64,000 nucleotides of DNA from a virus: IMG/VR virus record IMGVR_UViG_3300028883_000003, positions 1-64,000 of that record. One strand, 5' to 3'. The translations under genes and the position numbers were made by a program. The notes beneath the pieces were generated by a model. That model saw only the letters and a program-made list of their open reading frames with translations. It was not told the DNA's origin and did no database searches. This document shows, in pieces, positions 1-8,402 of the stretch. Each line of letters starts with the position of its first letter. The first letter of the stretch is position 1.

Positions 1-145
1 ATAATAGTATTACAAACAAAAGTAACAAACTTGGCATATTTAACAGAGGAAAATAAACCTTAGTGCCTATATCATTGAGCCGGAAAATTACTGCTTTGTA
101 GGCAGTGTCATCTGTGCATATAATGTCAAGTTCAGTTATTTTCAT
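1..145 (-). CDS. FLF-family small protein, C-terminus cut by window edge
   Basis: Forty-eight codons are visible from an ATG at 145; the reading frame runs off the left edge. The N-terminal half is strand-like and the visible end reads NMPSLLLLFVILL, which matches the hydrophobic core of the small-protein family spread through both early arms (called FLF family here). The start overlaps the stop of the gene before it by four bases (ATGA), so the two are probably translationally coupled. Function unknown. Confidence 0.7.
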   Translation of the reverse strand, partial: MKITELDIICTDDTAYKAVIFRLNDIGTKVYFPLLNMPSLLLLFVILL

Positions 146-342
146 ATCATCCTCTGTAATCTCCTATTGGTATTCCCCGGACTTATCTGATGTAACATTG
201 TTGAAATAAAAACAACTAGTAAAGGGTTACTAATCTTGTGTAATTGTCTTAATCCCCATATCATTACTGATACTTCTTTACCATATATTTTTACACCAAC
301 GTGGTTTTTACGAACAAAGGAACGAAATATATGATATTTCAT
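142..342 (-). CDS. FLF-family small protein (66 aa)
   Basis: The core is SNPLLVVFISTML at residues 38-50, after a basic, strand-like N-terminal half with a VGVKIYGK stretch. The tail is short and arginine-rich. The start overlaps the stop of the RuvB-like gene (TAATG) and the stop overlaps the next member (ATGA), so it sits in a coupled chain. Function unknown. Confidence 0.75.
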   Translation of the reverse strand: MKYHIFRSFVRKNHVGVKIYGKEVSVMIWGLRQLHKISNPLLVVFISTMLHQISPGNTNRRLQRMI

Positions 343-1520
343 TATACTCTAATATTTCCTTTTTCTGTGGCAAAATAATGATCTACTGCTTTATCAGTTA
401 ATCTTCTTCCTCTGCTGCCCATAAATATCATATCTTGGTACAACAATGCAGGTTCATATAAAGTTTCCCAAACAGCTTTAGGTATTCCTAAAGAGGATGC
501 AATAGTTGTACTTCCAGCCCCTCCATTTTTCATAGCCTTCATTCGTTCTAGTATATGTTTCATTCCTTTTATATGTGTGTAATCTAGTCCAAACTCATCT
601 ACTCCCAATAATTTCATAATCGTTTCTATAGACTCTTTAGAAATTTCTGAGTTAATTGTTGCTCCATCTATTACATACTTTTTAGCTATTCTAGGAGTTC
701 CATGTGAAATTTTGGCAATTAAATCTAGTCCATTTTCAGTAATAGACAATTTCTGGTTAGCCACATACATTTTTATAATCTGCTTTATTTGGTCATTATT
801 ATATGGTTCCAATTTAATATTTAATCTAAACCTATCTCTGAACGGTTTTCTTAAGTCCCCTAATTGTGTAGTAGCTCCGGCAATAGTTACTTTCGGTAAA
901 TCTACTTTTTGATCTACCCCATTATATCTTACCATAATGTAACTATCTTGCATTAAAGAGTACATGGCTTCTTCAATTTCATCTTTTAGACCGTGGCACT
1001 CTTCTAAAAAAACAACATCGTCGTCTTGTAATTGACAAATCGGTTCAAAGAATATTGAAATTGGTTCTTTGCAGGACAAGCATTTTGTACTGCTAAAAGG
1101 GTTATGATATTCACATACAGGGCATTCCTTTTTAAAGAGCACACCAAATAAGTCCTTGGTGTTCTTAAGGTTAGCAGGAATTAGTTCAAAAAATCTTCCA
1201 CCCATTTCATGTGCTGTAGCTTTAATTAGGGTTGATTTTCCAAGTCCACCATTCCCCCATAAAACAACATGTGGAAGCGGCACATTATTTTCTTTGGACT
1301 TTTTAATGTGCCCTTTCAAATATTCAACACTTTTTTCTTGCCCTATGTAGTTTTTTAACGTTAAATATGTTTCAGTTAACTTAGGCTTCATATAATCCGG
1401 CTCATTATTAACTACTTCAACTTCACTAATAACCGCCGGTGCTTCTTTTGCTTCTGGTTTAAGAAGCACTATTAGCATAAAAATTAAAAATAAGATAAGA
1501 GGGATTATAATTAGTTCCAT
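342..1520 (-). CDS. RuvB-like AAA+ ATPase with N-terminal membrane anchor and inserted zinc ribbon
   Basis: This 392-residue protein has the RuvB branch-migration motor layout: Walker A GNGGLGKST (89-97), Walker B VVFLEE (159-164), sensor-1 AGATT (214-218), arginine finger in FRDRF (227-231), sensor-2 GTPRIAKK (274-281, close to the RuvB signature) and a winged-helix end with GRRLTDKAVDHY. Two features are odd. Residues 4-20 form a hydrophobic membrane segment, and a four-cysteine ribbon (C133, C136, C147, C150) is inserted between Walker A and Walker B. The usual DE of Walker B is EE. A RuvC-like resolvase is encoded at 37.3 kb, so a phage RuvBC-type system is possible, although a membrane-bound motor with a zinc ribbon may do something else. 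The ATPase assignment is strong; the substrate is inferred. Confidence 0.85.
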   Translation of the reverse strand: MELIIIPLILFLIFMLIVLLKPEAKEAPAVISEVEVVNNEPDYMKPKLTETYLTLKNYIGQEKSVEYLKGHIKKSKENNVPLPHVVLWGNGGLGKSTLIKATAHEMGGRFFELIPANLKNTKDLFGVLFKKECPVCEYHNPFSSTKCLSCKEPISIFFEPICQLQDDDVVFLEECHGLKDEIEEAMYSLMQDSYIMVRYNGVDQKVDLPKVTIAGATTQLGDLRKPFRDRFRLNIKLEPYNNDQIKQIIKMYVANQKLSITENGLDLIAKISHGTPRIAKKYVIDGATINSEISKESIETIMKLLGVDEFGLDYTHIKGMKHILERMKAMKNGGAGSTTIASSLGIPKAVWETLYEPALLYQDMIFMGSRGRRLTDKAVDHYFATEKGNIRV

Positions 1521-1521
1521 A

Positions 1522-1878
1522 TTATAACGTAGTCTTTTTGGTCCAAAGGTCTATAAATTCTTGTGGTATTGAATAGTTGCACTCTAACAAATTAAATTCT
1601 GTAGAGTTTATTTTGCCAACAAGCCTGTCAAATAGTTTTAGCCACTCTTCCCTTCTCATTAGTAATTCTGCATTAGGATGTTTTACACATGTTTCATTTC
1701 GTAGTGGGACAAATGATTCAGGGTAAAAGGTAAACAGTTTTTTGTGTGTTAGGTTTTTATATCGCAGTGTTTCCTCTTCTCGGTATAAAACAAACACTTT
1801 TGCATAATTGGGTTTATTTCCTGCGGTAAACAAATCCCCATCCTGCATTTCTTTGCCATCTAGATACAAATATTTCAT
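1522..1878 (-). CDS. hypothetical protein (118 aa)
   Basis: I do not recognise this soluble, charged protein. It begins MKYLYLDGKEMQDGDLF, a strand-rich start, and has a tryptophan-containing helical middle (RREEWLKLFDRLVG). It ends two bases before the RuvB-like start and overlaps the FLF member upstream by four bases, so it belongs to the same transcript. Confidence 0.7.
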   Translation of the reverse strand: MKYLYLDGKEMQDGDLFTAGNKPNYAKVFVLYREEETLRYKNLTHKKLFTFYPESFVPLRNETCVKHPNAELLMRREEWLKLFDRLVGKINSTEFNLLECNYSIPQEFIDLWTKKTTL

Positions 1879-2090
1879 TTTTTACTCCAGTAATTTATTA
1901 GGTTACCATATGCCATATTATACCAGTTTTTTTGGCAAGTTAGTAAACCACATAATACAAAAAATACAAATGTGCTATTCACATTTTTTATGTCTTTTAC
2001 ATAGAAGGCGGCAGTTCTAGGCTTTGTGGGATGAGTTGCCTCAATGTATGGTTTGTTTTGAAGATGGCGACGACATAATCTTATTTTCAT
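1875..2090 (-). CDS. FLF-family small protein (71 aa from internal start)
   Basis: I chose the ATG at 2090 because it overlaps the upstream stop as ATGA and gives the MKIRL start common in the family; a longer frame opens at 2147. The core is NVNSTFVFFVLCGLL (36-50). The same string, with one change each side, is in the next gene upstream (NVNSTFVLFLLCGLC), so the pair is a recent tandem duplication. Function unknown. Confidence 0.75.
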   Translation of the reverse strand: MKIRLCRRHLQNKPYIEATHPTKPRTAAFYVKDIKNVNSTFVFFVLCGLLTCQKNWYNMAYGNLINYWSKK

Positions 2091-2341
2091 TTTTTTACTG
2101 CATTTTTCATTTTGTTTGTTAGCTGGTTGAATACTATTCCGTTCCATAAATTTGTATTAAAACACAAGCCGCACAGCAAAAAAAGAACAAATGTGCTATT
2201 AACATTTTTTATATGCCTTACATAAATACCAATTACAAAATTGTCGGAGTGCATCGCTATATAATCATAGAAGGTGTCGCGGTTAGCCAAATTGTTATTT
2301 TTTAGGGTTATTTTTATTTGCTTCTGCATATAACTTTTCAT
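2087..2341 (-). CDS. FLF-family small protein (up to 84 aa)
   Basis: The core is NSTFVLFLLCGLC around residues 48-60, followed by a lysine-rich tail. The start is uncertain: ATG codons at 2341 and 2329 both lie inside the upstream gene. This protein and the one downstream share the run IKNVNSTFV, showing local duplication. Confidence 0.7.
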   Translation of the reverse strand: MKSYMQKQIKITLKNNNLANRDTFYDYIAMHSDNFVIGIYVRHIKNVNSTFVLFLLCGLCFNTNLWNGIVFNQLTNKMKNAVKK

Positions 2342-2537
2342 AAAGGTGGTTCAATAGTTTATATGTTTTACGTTTATCATCATGTTTGAGCCTTAAAAGA
2401 ATAGTAAATACTACAAACAGGGGATTATTTGCAGCAAACGCATACTTTACCCATATTCCTTGTCTTTTTAGGTATTTACCAGAACTAAGATAAATACATG
2501 TATGGCCATTATCTTTTGTTTGTGTTGTTATTATCAT
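2295..2537 (-). CDS. FLF-family small protein (80 aa)
   Basis: The core is NNPLFVVFTILLRL (37-50), after an N-terminal half with alternating polar and hydrophobic residues. A long basic helical tail follows (about 30 residues), longer than in most members. It starts just downstream of the VWA gene. Confidence 0.75.
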   Translation of the reverse strand: MIITTQTKDNGHTCIYLSSGKYLKRQGIWVKYAFAANNPLFVVFTILLRLKHDDKRKTYKLLNHLYEKLYAEANKNNPKK

Positions 2538-2538
2538 T

Positions 2539-3720
2539 TTACCAATACATAGTTTCTGATTCGGTTATGTCTTTCATCACAACAGACTTGCCCCTTTTTA
2601 TTTCTCGGTGATTAGGTGTTAATACCCAAAGAACAGAACCCCATCTGTCATATGTTAAATTATCACCTTCAGAATTATAACCGTCTGTCAGTATAATTAA
2701 GGCATCCGGCTTTTCTTCCATAGCCTTATCCATCACCGGTTGAAAACTAGTACCACCGTTATGCCGTTTGAATACTAGGTTATTCAACCCTTTGTACTCA
2801 AACATATCTTCAATAGTGCAGGTGAATTTAATAAACACAATTTCAGCAATTTTAGTTTTGTACATACTATCAACTTCTGAAATCATTTTTTTCCATTCTT
2901 TATCACTAACGGAACCTGATTCATCAACTGCTACCATAATTCTTAAGGTCTGTACCTTTTTTCTGCCTTGGTAATCTTCTCCAAATCTACGGTTTGGTCT
3001 TTTCCAAGTCTGCTCTCTCTTAACTTTGCTAGAGAATGAAACAAACTGTCTAAAAATAACATTCCACGGTATTTCAGAAGGGGACAATAAGAATCTTAAT
3101 AGCTTGCTAAACCCACTTCCGGTCGGAGAAAAGTTCTTATTAGATTCATCATAAGCATGTTGAACCATCTGTTTAACTTGCTGTTGCAGTTGACCATCCC
3201 CAACACTAGAAGTCATAAGGTCGTGGTTATCACAGCCATCTCTGCCATCTTGACCATCTTGTCCATTTTCATTATCTTTTTCTTCTTCATCGGGCAACAT
3301 GTTGTAGTATTGAAATGTAGCCAAATCTTCTTTAAACTGGTAATCTTTTGGCTTTTTAAACTGTGGCGGCAAGTTCTTTTGGTTCAAACCAGTATTAATA
3401 GCAAGGTCTTTAGCCGTTTCCATTTTTTGATTTTTATCATCAAAAACAGGATTGTTTAGATGGCCAAAAATTAAATGGTTTACAACATGTTTTATTGCCT
3501 CAACTACTTGGTCAGTTTCTAAAGAATCAACCCATTCTTGGCAATAAAGGAGGGATATAATCCCATCCTTTTCTTTTACAGAAATAGTTTTTACACTTTT
3601 ATCCATTTCCACACACATTTGTCCTACCATATGTGCGTAAAATGGGTCATTATGTAATAGCTTTTTTCTAGCCTCAAAAAAGTTATCTGAATAGTCGTTT
3701 AGAAAATCATATTTTTTCAT
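2539..3720 (-). CDS. VWA-like protein of the MoxR/VWA chaperone pair (DUF2201-like)
   Basis: The 393-residue protein has a C-terminal von Willebrand A-like domain with the MIDAS signature VDESGSVS at about 267-274 and the later acidic site ILTDGYNSEGD. The N-terminal part has the HxxxGH-like helix (NHLIFGHL) of the metallopeptidase-like domain seen in DUF2201 proteins, without the full HExxH, and an acidic linker rich in D, G and Q. The upstream gene is a MoxR ATPase whose stop overlaps this start, the classic pairing in which the ATPase remodels or loads a metal-bound target. Both are early genes here. The target cannot be told from the sequence. Confidence 0.85.
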   Translation of the reverse strand: MKKYDFLNDYSDNFFEARKKLLHNDPFYAHMVGQMCVEMDKSVKTISVKEKDGIISLLYCQEWVDSLETDQVVEAIKHVVNHLIFGHLNNPVFDDKNQKMETAKDLAINTGLNQKNLPPQFKKPKDYQFKEDLATFQYYNMLPDEEEKDNENGQDGQDGRDGCDNHDLMTSSVGDGQLQQQVKQMVQHAYDESNKNFSPTGSGFSKLLRFLLSPSEIPWNVIFRQFVSFSSKVKREQTWKRPNRRFGEDYQGRKKVQTLRIMVAVDESGSVSDKEWKKMISEVDSMYKTKIAEIVFIKFTCTIEDMFEYKGLNNLVFKRHNGGTSFQPVMDKAMEEKPDALIILTDGYNSEGDNLTYDRWGSVLWVLTPNHREIKRGKSVVMKDITESETMYW

Positions 3721-4946
3721 TATTTAACCTTTGTTTTTACACCATCTTCTAACTGGGCTTTAAGATTTTCAAGTTCTTTAACTGCTTCTAAAGATTCTTC
3801 TTTAGAAAACCCCATAGCCTCAATCATTTCAAGTGTCTGTTCATTTTTACTTTCAGGCATATAGGTTAGAATAACAGGAACGAAGTTCTTTTCAAGCAAA
3901 ACGCCCTTTTCAATAAACTTAATTCTCAAGTCTGCCGGTAACAACTGTAGGAAGTTGCTAATGTTTTCAGCTTGGAATTCAGTAGGTTCTTTCTTTTCTA
4001 TTTCCCCAAGAATATCAGTAAGTGTAACTTCGATTAATTCAAATCTATTTTTATCTTTGGACAAATATTTTTTGACCTTTTCCTCTACAAACTTGTCAAA
4101 GTTGCGGTTATTCATAACTTCTTTGGCAGTCAAAGGCCGAACTAAAGTTTCTTTCAGGTGCTGGTAACAAAGCATACCAACTTCTTCACCCAAAATACCA
4201 CTTATGGCTTCTAGACCAAACTGGTTAAATTGATCCTCATCAATAAACTTAAGAAGGTCATCAAGAAATTCATAAGAACGGGGAGTAGGCTCAACAATAA
4301 TTTGAAACTTCTCTTTCTTGCTAAGGGCATTTCCTGTAGCCTTTACAAACTTCCAAATTTCTTCATTTTTTAAATTCTTTTGTAGCCACTGCACGCTTAC
4401 TTCTTTCTTTACGTCAATCTTAACTTGAATAAAGCGATCCAACATGGCAGTGTCAATAGACTGAACTACATAATCTGCCGTATCAGGATTACCAGCACAC
4501 ACAATTGACCATCCTTCAGGTAATTCATGGGTATGCAATTTTCTGCGTCTAATCCCATTTTTATCTTTGTAACCAAGGACCAATTGGAACATGGCTTGAA
4601 TTACGTCATTGGTTCCTGCTCTGTTAAATTCATCCAAGAAGAGAATTCCATTAGTTCCTTCCAAGGGCCACCATTCCGGTTTCCCATATACGGTACGAAA
4701 TTCCTTTTCACCATTTGGAAGAGTAACTTCTTTCACTCTCGGAATACCAATCAAGTCACCAACTTCTTGGGTTCCCAACCGTAAGTCAATCAAGCCAAAA
4801 TTCTTATCACCGATCTTTTCAGCAATGTATCTAGCAGACTGAACAACTCCATCAGATTTACCAACACCTTTTGACCCCCAAAAGAAGGGAACCAGTTTGG
4901 ACTGATAACATGAAAATACGAATTCGGGCATCTGAACCAAGTGCAT
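3720..4946 (-). CDS. MoxR-type AAA+ ATPase
   Basis: This 408-residue protein has Walker A WGSKGVGKS (24-32), Walker B GILFLDEFNRAG and the sensor and arginine region CAGNPDTADY ... MLDRF, all typical of the MoxR clade. It partners the VWA gene directly downstream (one-base stop/start overlap). The C-terminal 80 residues (FLQLLPADLRIKFIEKGVL ... LEMIEAMGFSKEE) form a separate helical module. That module recurs as a stand-alone gene at 19034-19408, so it was probably duplicated and may be an adaptor or target-recognition piece. Confidence 0.9.
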   Translation of the reverse strand: MHLVQMPEFVFSCYQSKLVPFFWGSKGVGKSDGVVQSARYIAEKIGDKNFGLIDLRLGTQEVGDLIGIPRVKEVTLPNGEKEFRTVYGKPEWWPLEGTNGILFLDEFNRAGTNDVIQAMFQLVLGYKDKNGIRRRKLHTHELPEGWSIVCAGNPDTADYVVQSIDTAMLDRFIQVKIDVKKEVSVQWLQKNLKNEEIWKFVKATGNALSKKEKFQIIVEPTPRSYEFLDDLLKFIDEDQFNQFGLEAISGILGEEVGMLCYQHLKETLVRPLTAKEVMNNRNFDKFVEEKVKKYLSKDKNRFELIEVTLTDILGEIEKKEPTEFQAENISNFLQLLPADLRIKFIEKGVLLEKNFVPVILTYMPESKNEQTLEMIEAMGFSKEESLEAVKELENLKAQLEDGVKTKVK

Positions 4947-4947
4947 T

Positions 4948-5931
4948 TTAATTCTCCTTAAACTCTACTGGTTTGTTTGAATGTTGTGCGTTAATTATTC
5001 CTTTATAAATTATTTCGTACTCTAATCGTTTGTGCATTGCCCCTTTTATAGTTGTTAGTATCGGGTAAAGCACTTTAACCACTTTCTCAAATTCCTTCAT
5101 GTTTGTAGCTCTCACAATATATTTCTCGTTACCCCATTCAACTTTTGCAGAAAACTGTGTAAGTATTCTATATGCAATTCTTTCCCAACAAGTTAATGTT
5201 TTTTCCTTTTTATGGAAAACTTTGAAGAATTCAGTTAATTCTTTAGCATTGGTTGGTAAAACTAATTTTTTTATCAAATTTGCTCTGGTATTAACTAAGT
5301 ATCCTTTTACCTTTTTTAATGTAGTAAATACTTTTAGCCATTCTGTTATGTTGTTGCACGCTTGATCATTAAGGTTACTAAGAATTCTGCCCATTATCCA
5401 AGGCACGTCGTAATATACAATATCACGGTTATTCATTTTTTCTAGAGTTGCAATTATATCTTTAGTTTTTTCTTTTTTATTTGGTATTTTATTTATAACA
5501 CTCCTTACTTTTTCAAATTTTATGTCTGAATTAAGTAATTCTAATAAACTAAGCGTTATGTGTGATGGTTTTAAATTACCCACAAGATCACACACATTGA
5601 TATTAACATTACAAAGCAATTTTAAATTATTTAGATTAATTTCCATTTCTGTTTCTTTAATTGCGTCCGATTTAAAATTAGGAACCATATAATAGTGGTA
5701 TTTGCTCAGCACATTCCAAAAACTATATTCTGGTGTGGTGTTGTACTGTGTGTTGTTATAATAAAATTTTTGGCTAAATAATGTCTTATGAACAACAAGA
5801 GGGTCGATTTTACCAAAAGCATTGATTAGTGTGTGCATGGTATTTATTGCTTTTTGTCTTTTGCCCCTTAGTTGTCCTTGTATCCTTCCAAATAAATATG
5901 TCATAAAAATTACTTTGTGCACATCATGCAT
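4948..5931 (-). CDS. hypothetical protein (327 aa)
   Basis: No recognisable motif. The protein is basic and mostly helical (repeated KK/EK-rich stretches, NIKKLVLPTNAKELTEFF), with no membrane segment. It sits one base upstream of the MoxR gene, so it is likely co-expressed with the MoxR/VWA pair and could be its client or adaptor; that link rests on position only. Confidence 0.75.
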   Translation of the reverse strand: MHDVHKVIFMTYLFGRIQGQLRGKRQKAINTMHTLINAFGKIDPLVVHKTLFSQKFYYNNTQYNTTPEYSFWNVLSKYHYYMVPNFKSDAIKETEMEINLNNLKLLCNVNINVCDLVGNLKPSHITLSLLELLNSDIKFEKVRSVINKIPNKKEKTKDIIATLEKMNNRDIVYYDVPWIMGRILSNLNDQACNNITEWLKVFTTLKKVKGYLVNTRANLIKKLVLPTNAKELTEFFKVFHKKEKTLTCWERIAYRILTQFSAKVEWGNEKYIVRATNMKEFEKVVKVLYPILTTIKGAMHKRLEYEIIYKGIINAQHSNKPVEFKEN

Positions 5932-5933
5932 TT

Positions 5934-6248
5934 TTACTTCCCCAATATGTCATCAATGTTAAAATCAGATAAATTTATATCCCCACCAGAGGACATTTCG
6001 ATTGTAGTCTCAGCTAAAGAAGCGATTGCTGTTATTAGGTGTTTAGTGGACATGTTATCTTTATCTTTGGAAAGTAATTCCAAAAACGGTTTTCCGGTAG
6101 CAATTAAAGATAGTGTATGCAATTGCATAGCAGGATTATCCTTAGCCTTATCAACCAAAGTTAACATGATACTCATAAATGTTTTGGTATGTTTGGGATA
6201 TTCTTCTGCTGGCAACTGCAAAGAAACGTCGTTTACTGTTAATTTCAT
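5934..6248 (-). CDS. hypothetical protein (104 aa)
   Basis: A mainly helical, acidic protein with a strand-like start (MKLTVNDVSLQLPAEEY) and an end rich in D and S (SGGDINLSDFNIDDILGK). The DDILxK ending recurs in other accessory proteins of this phage (15646-16035 and 17761-18168). Its start overlaps the stop of a 31-codon gene (ATGA). Confidence 0.7.
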   Translation of the reverse strand: MKLTVNDVSLQLPAEEYPKHTKTFMSIMLTLVDKAKDNPAMQLHTLSLIATGKPFLELLSKDKDNMSTKHLITAIASLAETTIEMSSGGDINLSDFNIDDILGK

Positions 6249-6340
6249 CTTTTCTCCTCTTCCGGTTTGATATAGAGTAAAATCATGGTCAAAAATTTCA
6301 ATGCTTCTATATTGGCTATAAGAATATCATGTTTTGTCAT
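6245..6340 (-). CDS. 31-aa small protein
   Basis: This short frame starts MTKHDILIANIEALK and has a hydrophobic stretch LTMILLYI and a charged tail. Its start overlaps the upstream stop and its stop overlaps the downstream start, both as ATGA. Coupling at both ends is good evidence that it is a real gene despite its size. Function unknown. Confidence 0.65.
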   Translation of the reverse strand: MTKHDILIANIEALKFLTMILLYIKPEEEKR

Positions 6341-6849
6341 ATTGTAACCTCATCTGCTGTTGAGGCCCTTTGTTCTTTGCTTTGATCTATAGGAAAAACA
6401 CCTTCTTCTAATTTGTCATCATAAACAGCTAAATGTTTGCGAGCTTCAGCATAAACGAAAGACCAACTATTATAGTTGTCTATATTAAACAACTTGATTA
6501 AAGGAATGATAGTAGTTGGTTTAACAACTTCAAATCCTAATAAAAGTATGTTGGAAACTTTCTCACCACTTATCAAATACTGGTTTTCTACGGATACAGA
6601 CAACTCTAAATCTGCTGGATGAAATGTGTTGTCTACTTCTTTGTTGATAAATTCATTAATTTTTTCTATACTTTGCCCCATTAAGGAATCAAACATAGCC
6701 CCAATGTTTAAAGTATCTGTGGGGTTTGGAAATTTAGCTAAGATTTCGGTTGTCTCACTGTCATTGTTTCTATATATCAACATGACAGCAGACAATATTC
6801 CTTTGTAAATCTCTTCCCCTTCTTTTTCAATACTAACAATATATCTCAT
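6337..6849 (-). CDS. hypothetical protein (170 aa)
   Basis: The protein starts with a strand-rich MRYIVSIEKEGEEIYKG and contains mixed alpha/beta sequence with no familiar motif or membrane segment. A purine-rich ribosome site (GGAGATTGTAA) precedes the start. Function unknown. Confidence 0.7.
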   Translation of the reverse strand: MRYIVSIEKEGEEIYKGILSAVMLIYRNNDSETTEILAKFPNPTDTLNIGAMFDSLMGQSIEKINEFINKEVDNTFHPADLELSVSVENQYLISGEKVSNILLLGFEVVKPTTIIPLIKLFNIDNYNSWSFVYAEARKHLAVYDDKLEEGVFPIDQSKEQRASTADEVTI

Positions 6850-6860
6850 TTACAATCTCC

Positions 6861-7292
6861 TTAATGTTTATCCGGGTTTACAATTTCCCTGCTAACTTCT
6901 TCTAGGGTATTTTTAAAAGCAATTTCATTAGGTGGATTTCTATATATAGCTTCCACCCAAATCATACTACCCAAGTTACCTTTTGGTATTTTACCGGTAG
7001 CTTTTACATAATTGGTGTTGTTTTGTTGCAGCCCTAAATTTATTAGTTCTGTCGATATTTTTTGTAAAAACTTCATTGATTCTTCATTTCTAGGAGAAAC
7101 TTGGGTTATAAAAACCTTAGCATAATCCAGACTGTTTCCATTTTTACGCAATTCTTCTCGTACTAATCTTATAGTTTCTTTAAGGCTAATTCCTACATAT
7201 CTTAATGCTATAAAATAAAAGATAGGATAATGTTCGTCATACTCATCGTATGGGACTAATTCTTTGGCTTTTTGTATTTTATCAAAGTGCAC
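6861..7292 (-). CDS. hypothetical protein (143 aa)
   Basis: A helical N-terminal half (VPYDEYDEHYPIFYFIALRY) is followed by a strand-rich part with an asparagine cluster and the run GNLGSMIWVEAIYRNPP. No known motif. It overlaps the FLF gene upstream by 37 bases. Confidence 0.7.
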   Translation of the reverse strand: MHFDKIQKAKELVPYDEYDEHYPIFYFIALRYVGISLKETIRLVREELRKNGNSLDYAKVFITQVSPRNEESMKFLQKISTELINLGLQQNNTNYVKATGKIPKGNLGSMIWVEAIYRNPPNEIAFKNTLEEVSREIVNPDKH

Positions 7293-7495
7293 TTGTTTAG
7301 TTCCTTTATAAACTTTATAAATATTTTAAATTTACGCCAAGCAGCGTCGTTAGGGGTATAATTAAACTTATGATACAGTGTCATTATTAAAAGCACAAAA
7401 TATTTATTTTTTATGCTATACAACCATCTCCATCTATTAAAACCAGTTCTTCTTAATCCTTCTCGTATGCACTTATAATCAGCATCATATCTCAT
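7256..7495 (-). CDS. FLF-family small protein (79 aa)
   Basis: The core is IKNKYFVLLIMTLYHKFNY (28-46), then an aromatic and lysine-rich tail (WRKFKIFIKFIKEL). The HKFNY string after the core is shared with the next two genes upstream, so these three form a subfamily made by tandem duplication. Confidence 0.75.
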   Translation of the reverse strand: MRYDADYKCIREGLRRTGFNRWRWLYSIKNKYFVLLIMTLYHKFNYTPNDAAWRKFKIFIKFIKELNKCTLIKYKKPKN

Positions 7496-7763
7496 ATTTT
7501 GGTAACCCCATAACGCAGTTTATAAATTTACCCCAGTTTCTGGTATTTTTGGCGTAATTAAACTTATGAAATAACAACGCTAGTAAAAGAGTAACAAAAG
7601 AATTTTTTGCACCCAATATTTTGACTTTAGGTGGAAAATATAATTGGTGTGCACACAACGGGTGTATTGAAATCTCTGAACGATAATTTATCCGCTCTAT
7701 TATTCTTATTCCATAAGGTATAATTTCTAATGTTACGTATTTATTTAATTGTATATTACTCAT
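7485..7763 (-). CDS. FLF-family small protein, HKFNY subfamily (92 aa)
   Basis: The core is GAKNSFVTLLLALLFHKFNY (51-70), after a strand-like N-terminal part with YGIRIIERINYRSE. The tail carries RNWGKFINCV. It is nearly identical to the upstream neighbour in the core but differs elsewhere, as expected if the core is held by selection and the rest diversifies. Confidence 0.78.
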   Translation of the reverse strand: MSNIQLNKYVTLEIIPYGIRIIERINYRSEISIHPLCAHQLYFPPKVKILGAKNSFVTLLLALLFHKFNYAKNTRNWGKFINCVMGLPKYEI

Positions 7764-8047
7764 GTTAAAATCTTTTCAAGTTTAAGAGACAGTTTAGTGC
7801 TTGGTAAATACCTAACACATTCTATAAATCTGCCCCAGTTTTCAAGGGGGGCATAATTAAACTTATGAAATAATGACACCAGTAAAAGAGTAACAAAAGA
7901 ATTTTTTGCACCAAGTATTTTTGCTTCAATTGGTAAATATCTGGAACCAATCTCCCCAATTATTGAACACTGTCCCATTTTGTCTGCAACTCTTATTGCA
8001 TGACCCACAATTTTTACGGTTTTATTTGATTGCACACTTGACATCAT
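7760..8047 (-). CDS. FLF-family small protein, HKFNY subfamily (95 aa)
   Basis: The core GAKNSFVTLLLVSLFHKFNY (46-65) matches the downstream neighbour at all but two positions. The tail shares NWGRFIECV. Start codons at 8047 and 8044 are both possible. The stop overlaps the next start (ATGA). Confidence 0.78.
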   Translation of the reverse strand: MMSSVQSNKTVKIVGHAIRVADKMGQCSIIGEIGSRYLPIEAKILGAKNSFVTLLLVSLFHKFNYAPLENWGRFIECVRYLPSTKLSLKLEKILT

Positions 8048-8402
8048 ACCATCCAGTTATAATGCTCTTAATAGCCTTAACAGTAATAAATCCTCGCATT
8101 GGCAAATCAATAGTAAACTCTTTATTTGTAAACAGTACCATTAAATCATCCAGTCTATTTCCATCAAAATACCGATCATTAGGGTTTTTATACTTTGCCT
8201 TTAAACATCTACCAATAGCAATTTCCCTGCCTCTTTCTTTATTCCCATTATCTTTAGGACTTACAATTGACATCCCAACTGGCACAAGCTGGTCTTCATC
8301 TTCCCCCATACCATAGGCCATTGTTCCAACTAACACTGAGCCACAATAAAAATGCTTGATTCGTACATTTTCTTTTTTACAAATTTGTTCCCAGTTTTTC
8401 AT
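8022..8402 (-). CDS. hypothetical protein (126 aa)
   Basis: A mixed alpha/beta protein with a glycine-rich segment (SVLVGTMAYGMGEDEDQLVPVG) and many basic residues in the middle (KERGREIAIGRCLKAKYK). I do not recognise it. It overlaps the FLF gene downstream by 26 bases. Confidence 0.7.
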   Translation of the reverse strand: MKNWEQICKKENVRIKHFYCGSVLVGTMAYGMGEDEDQLVPVGMSIVSPKDNGNKERGREIAIGRCLKAKYKNPNDRYFDGNRLDDLMVLFTNKEFTIDLPMRGFITVKAIKSIITGWYDVKCAIK

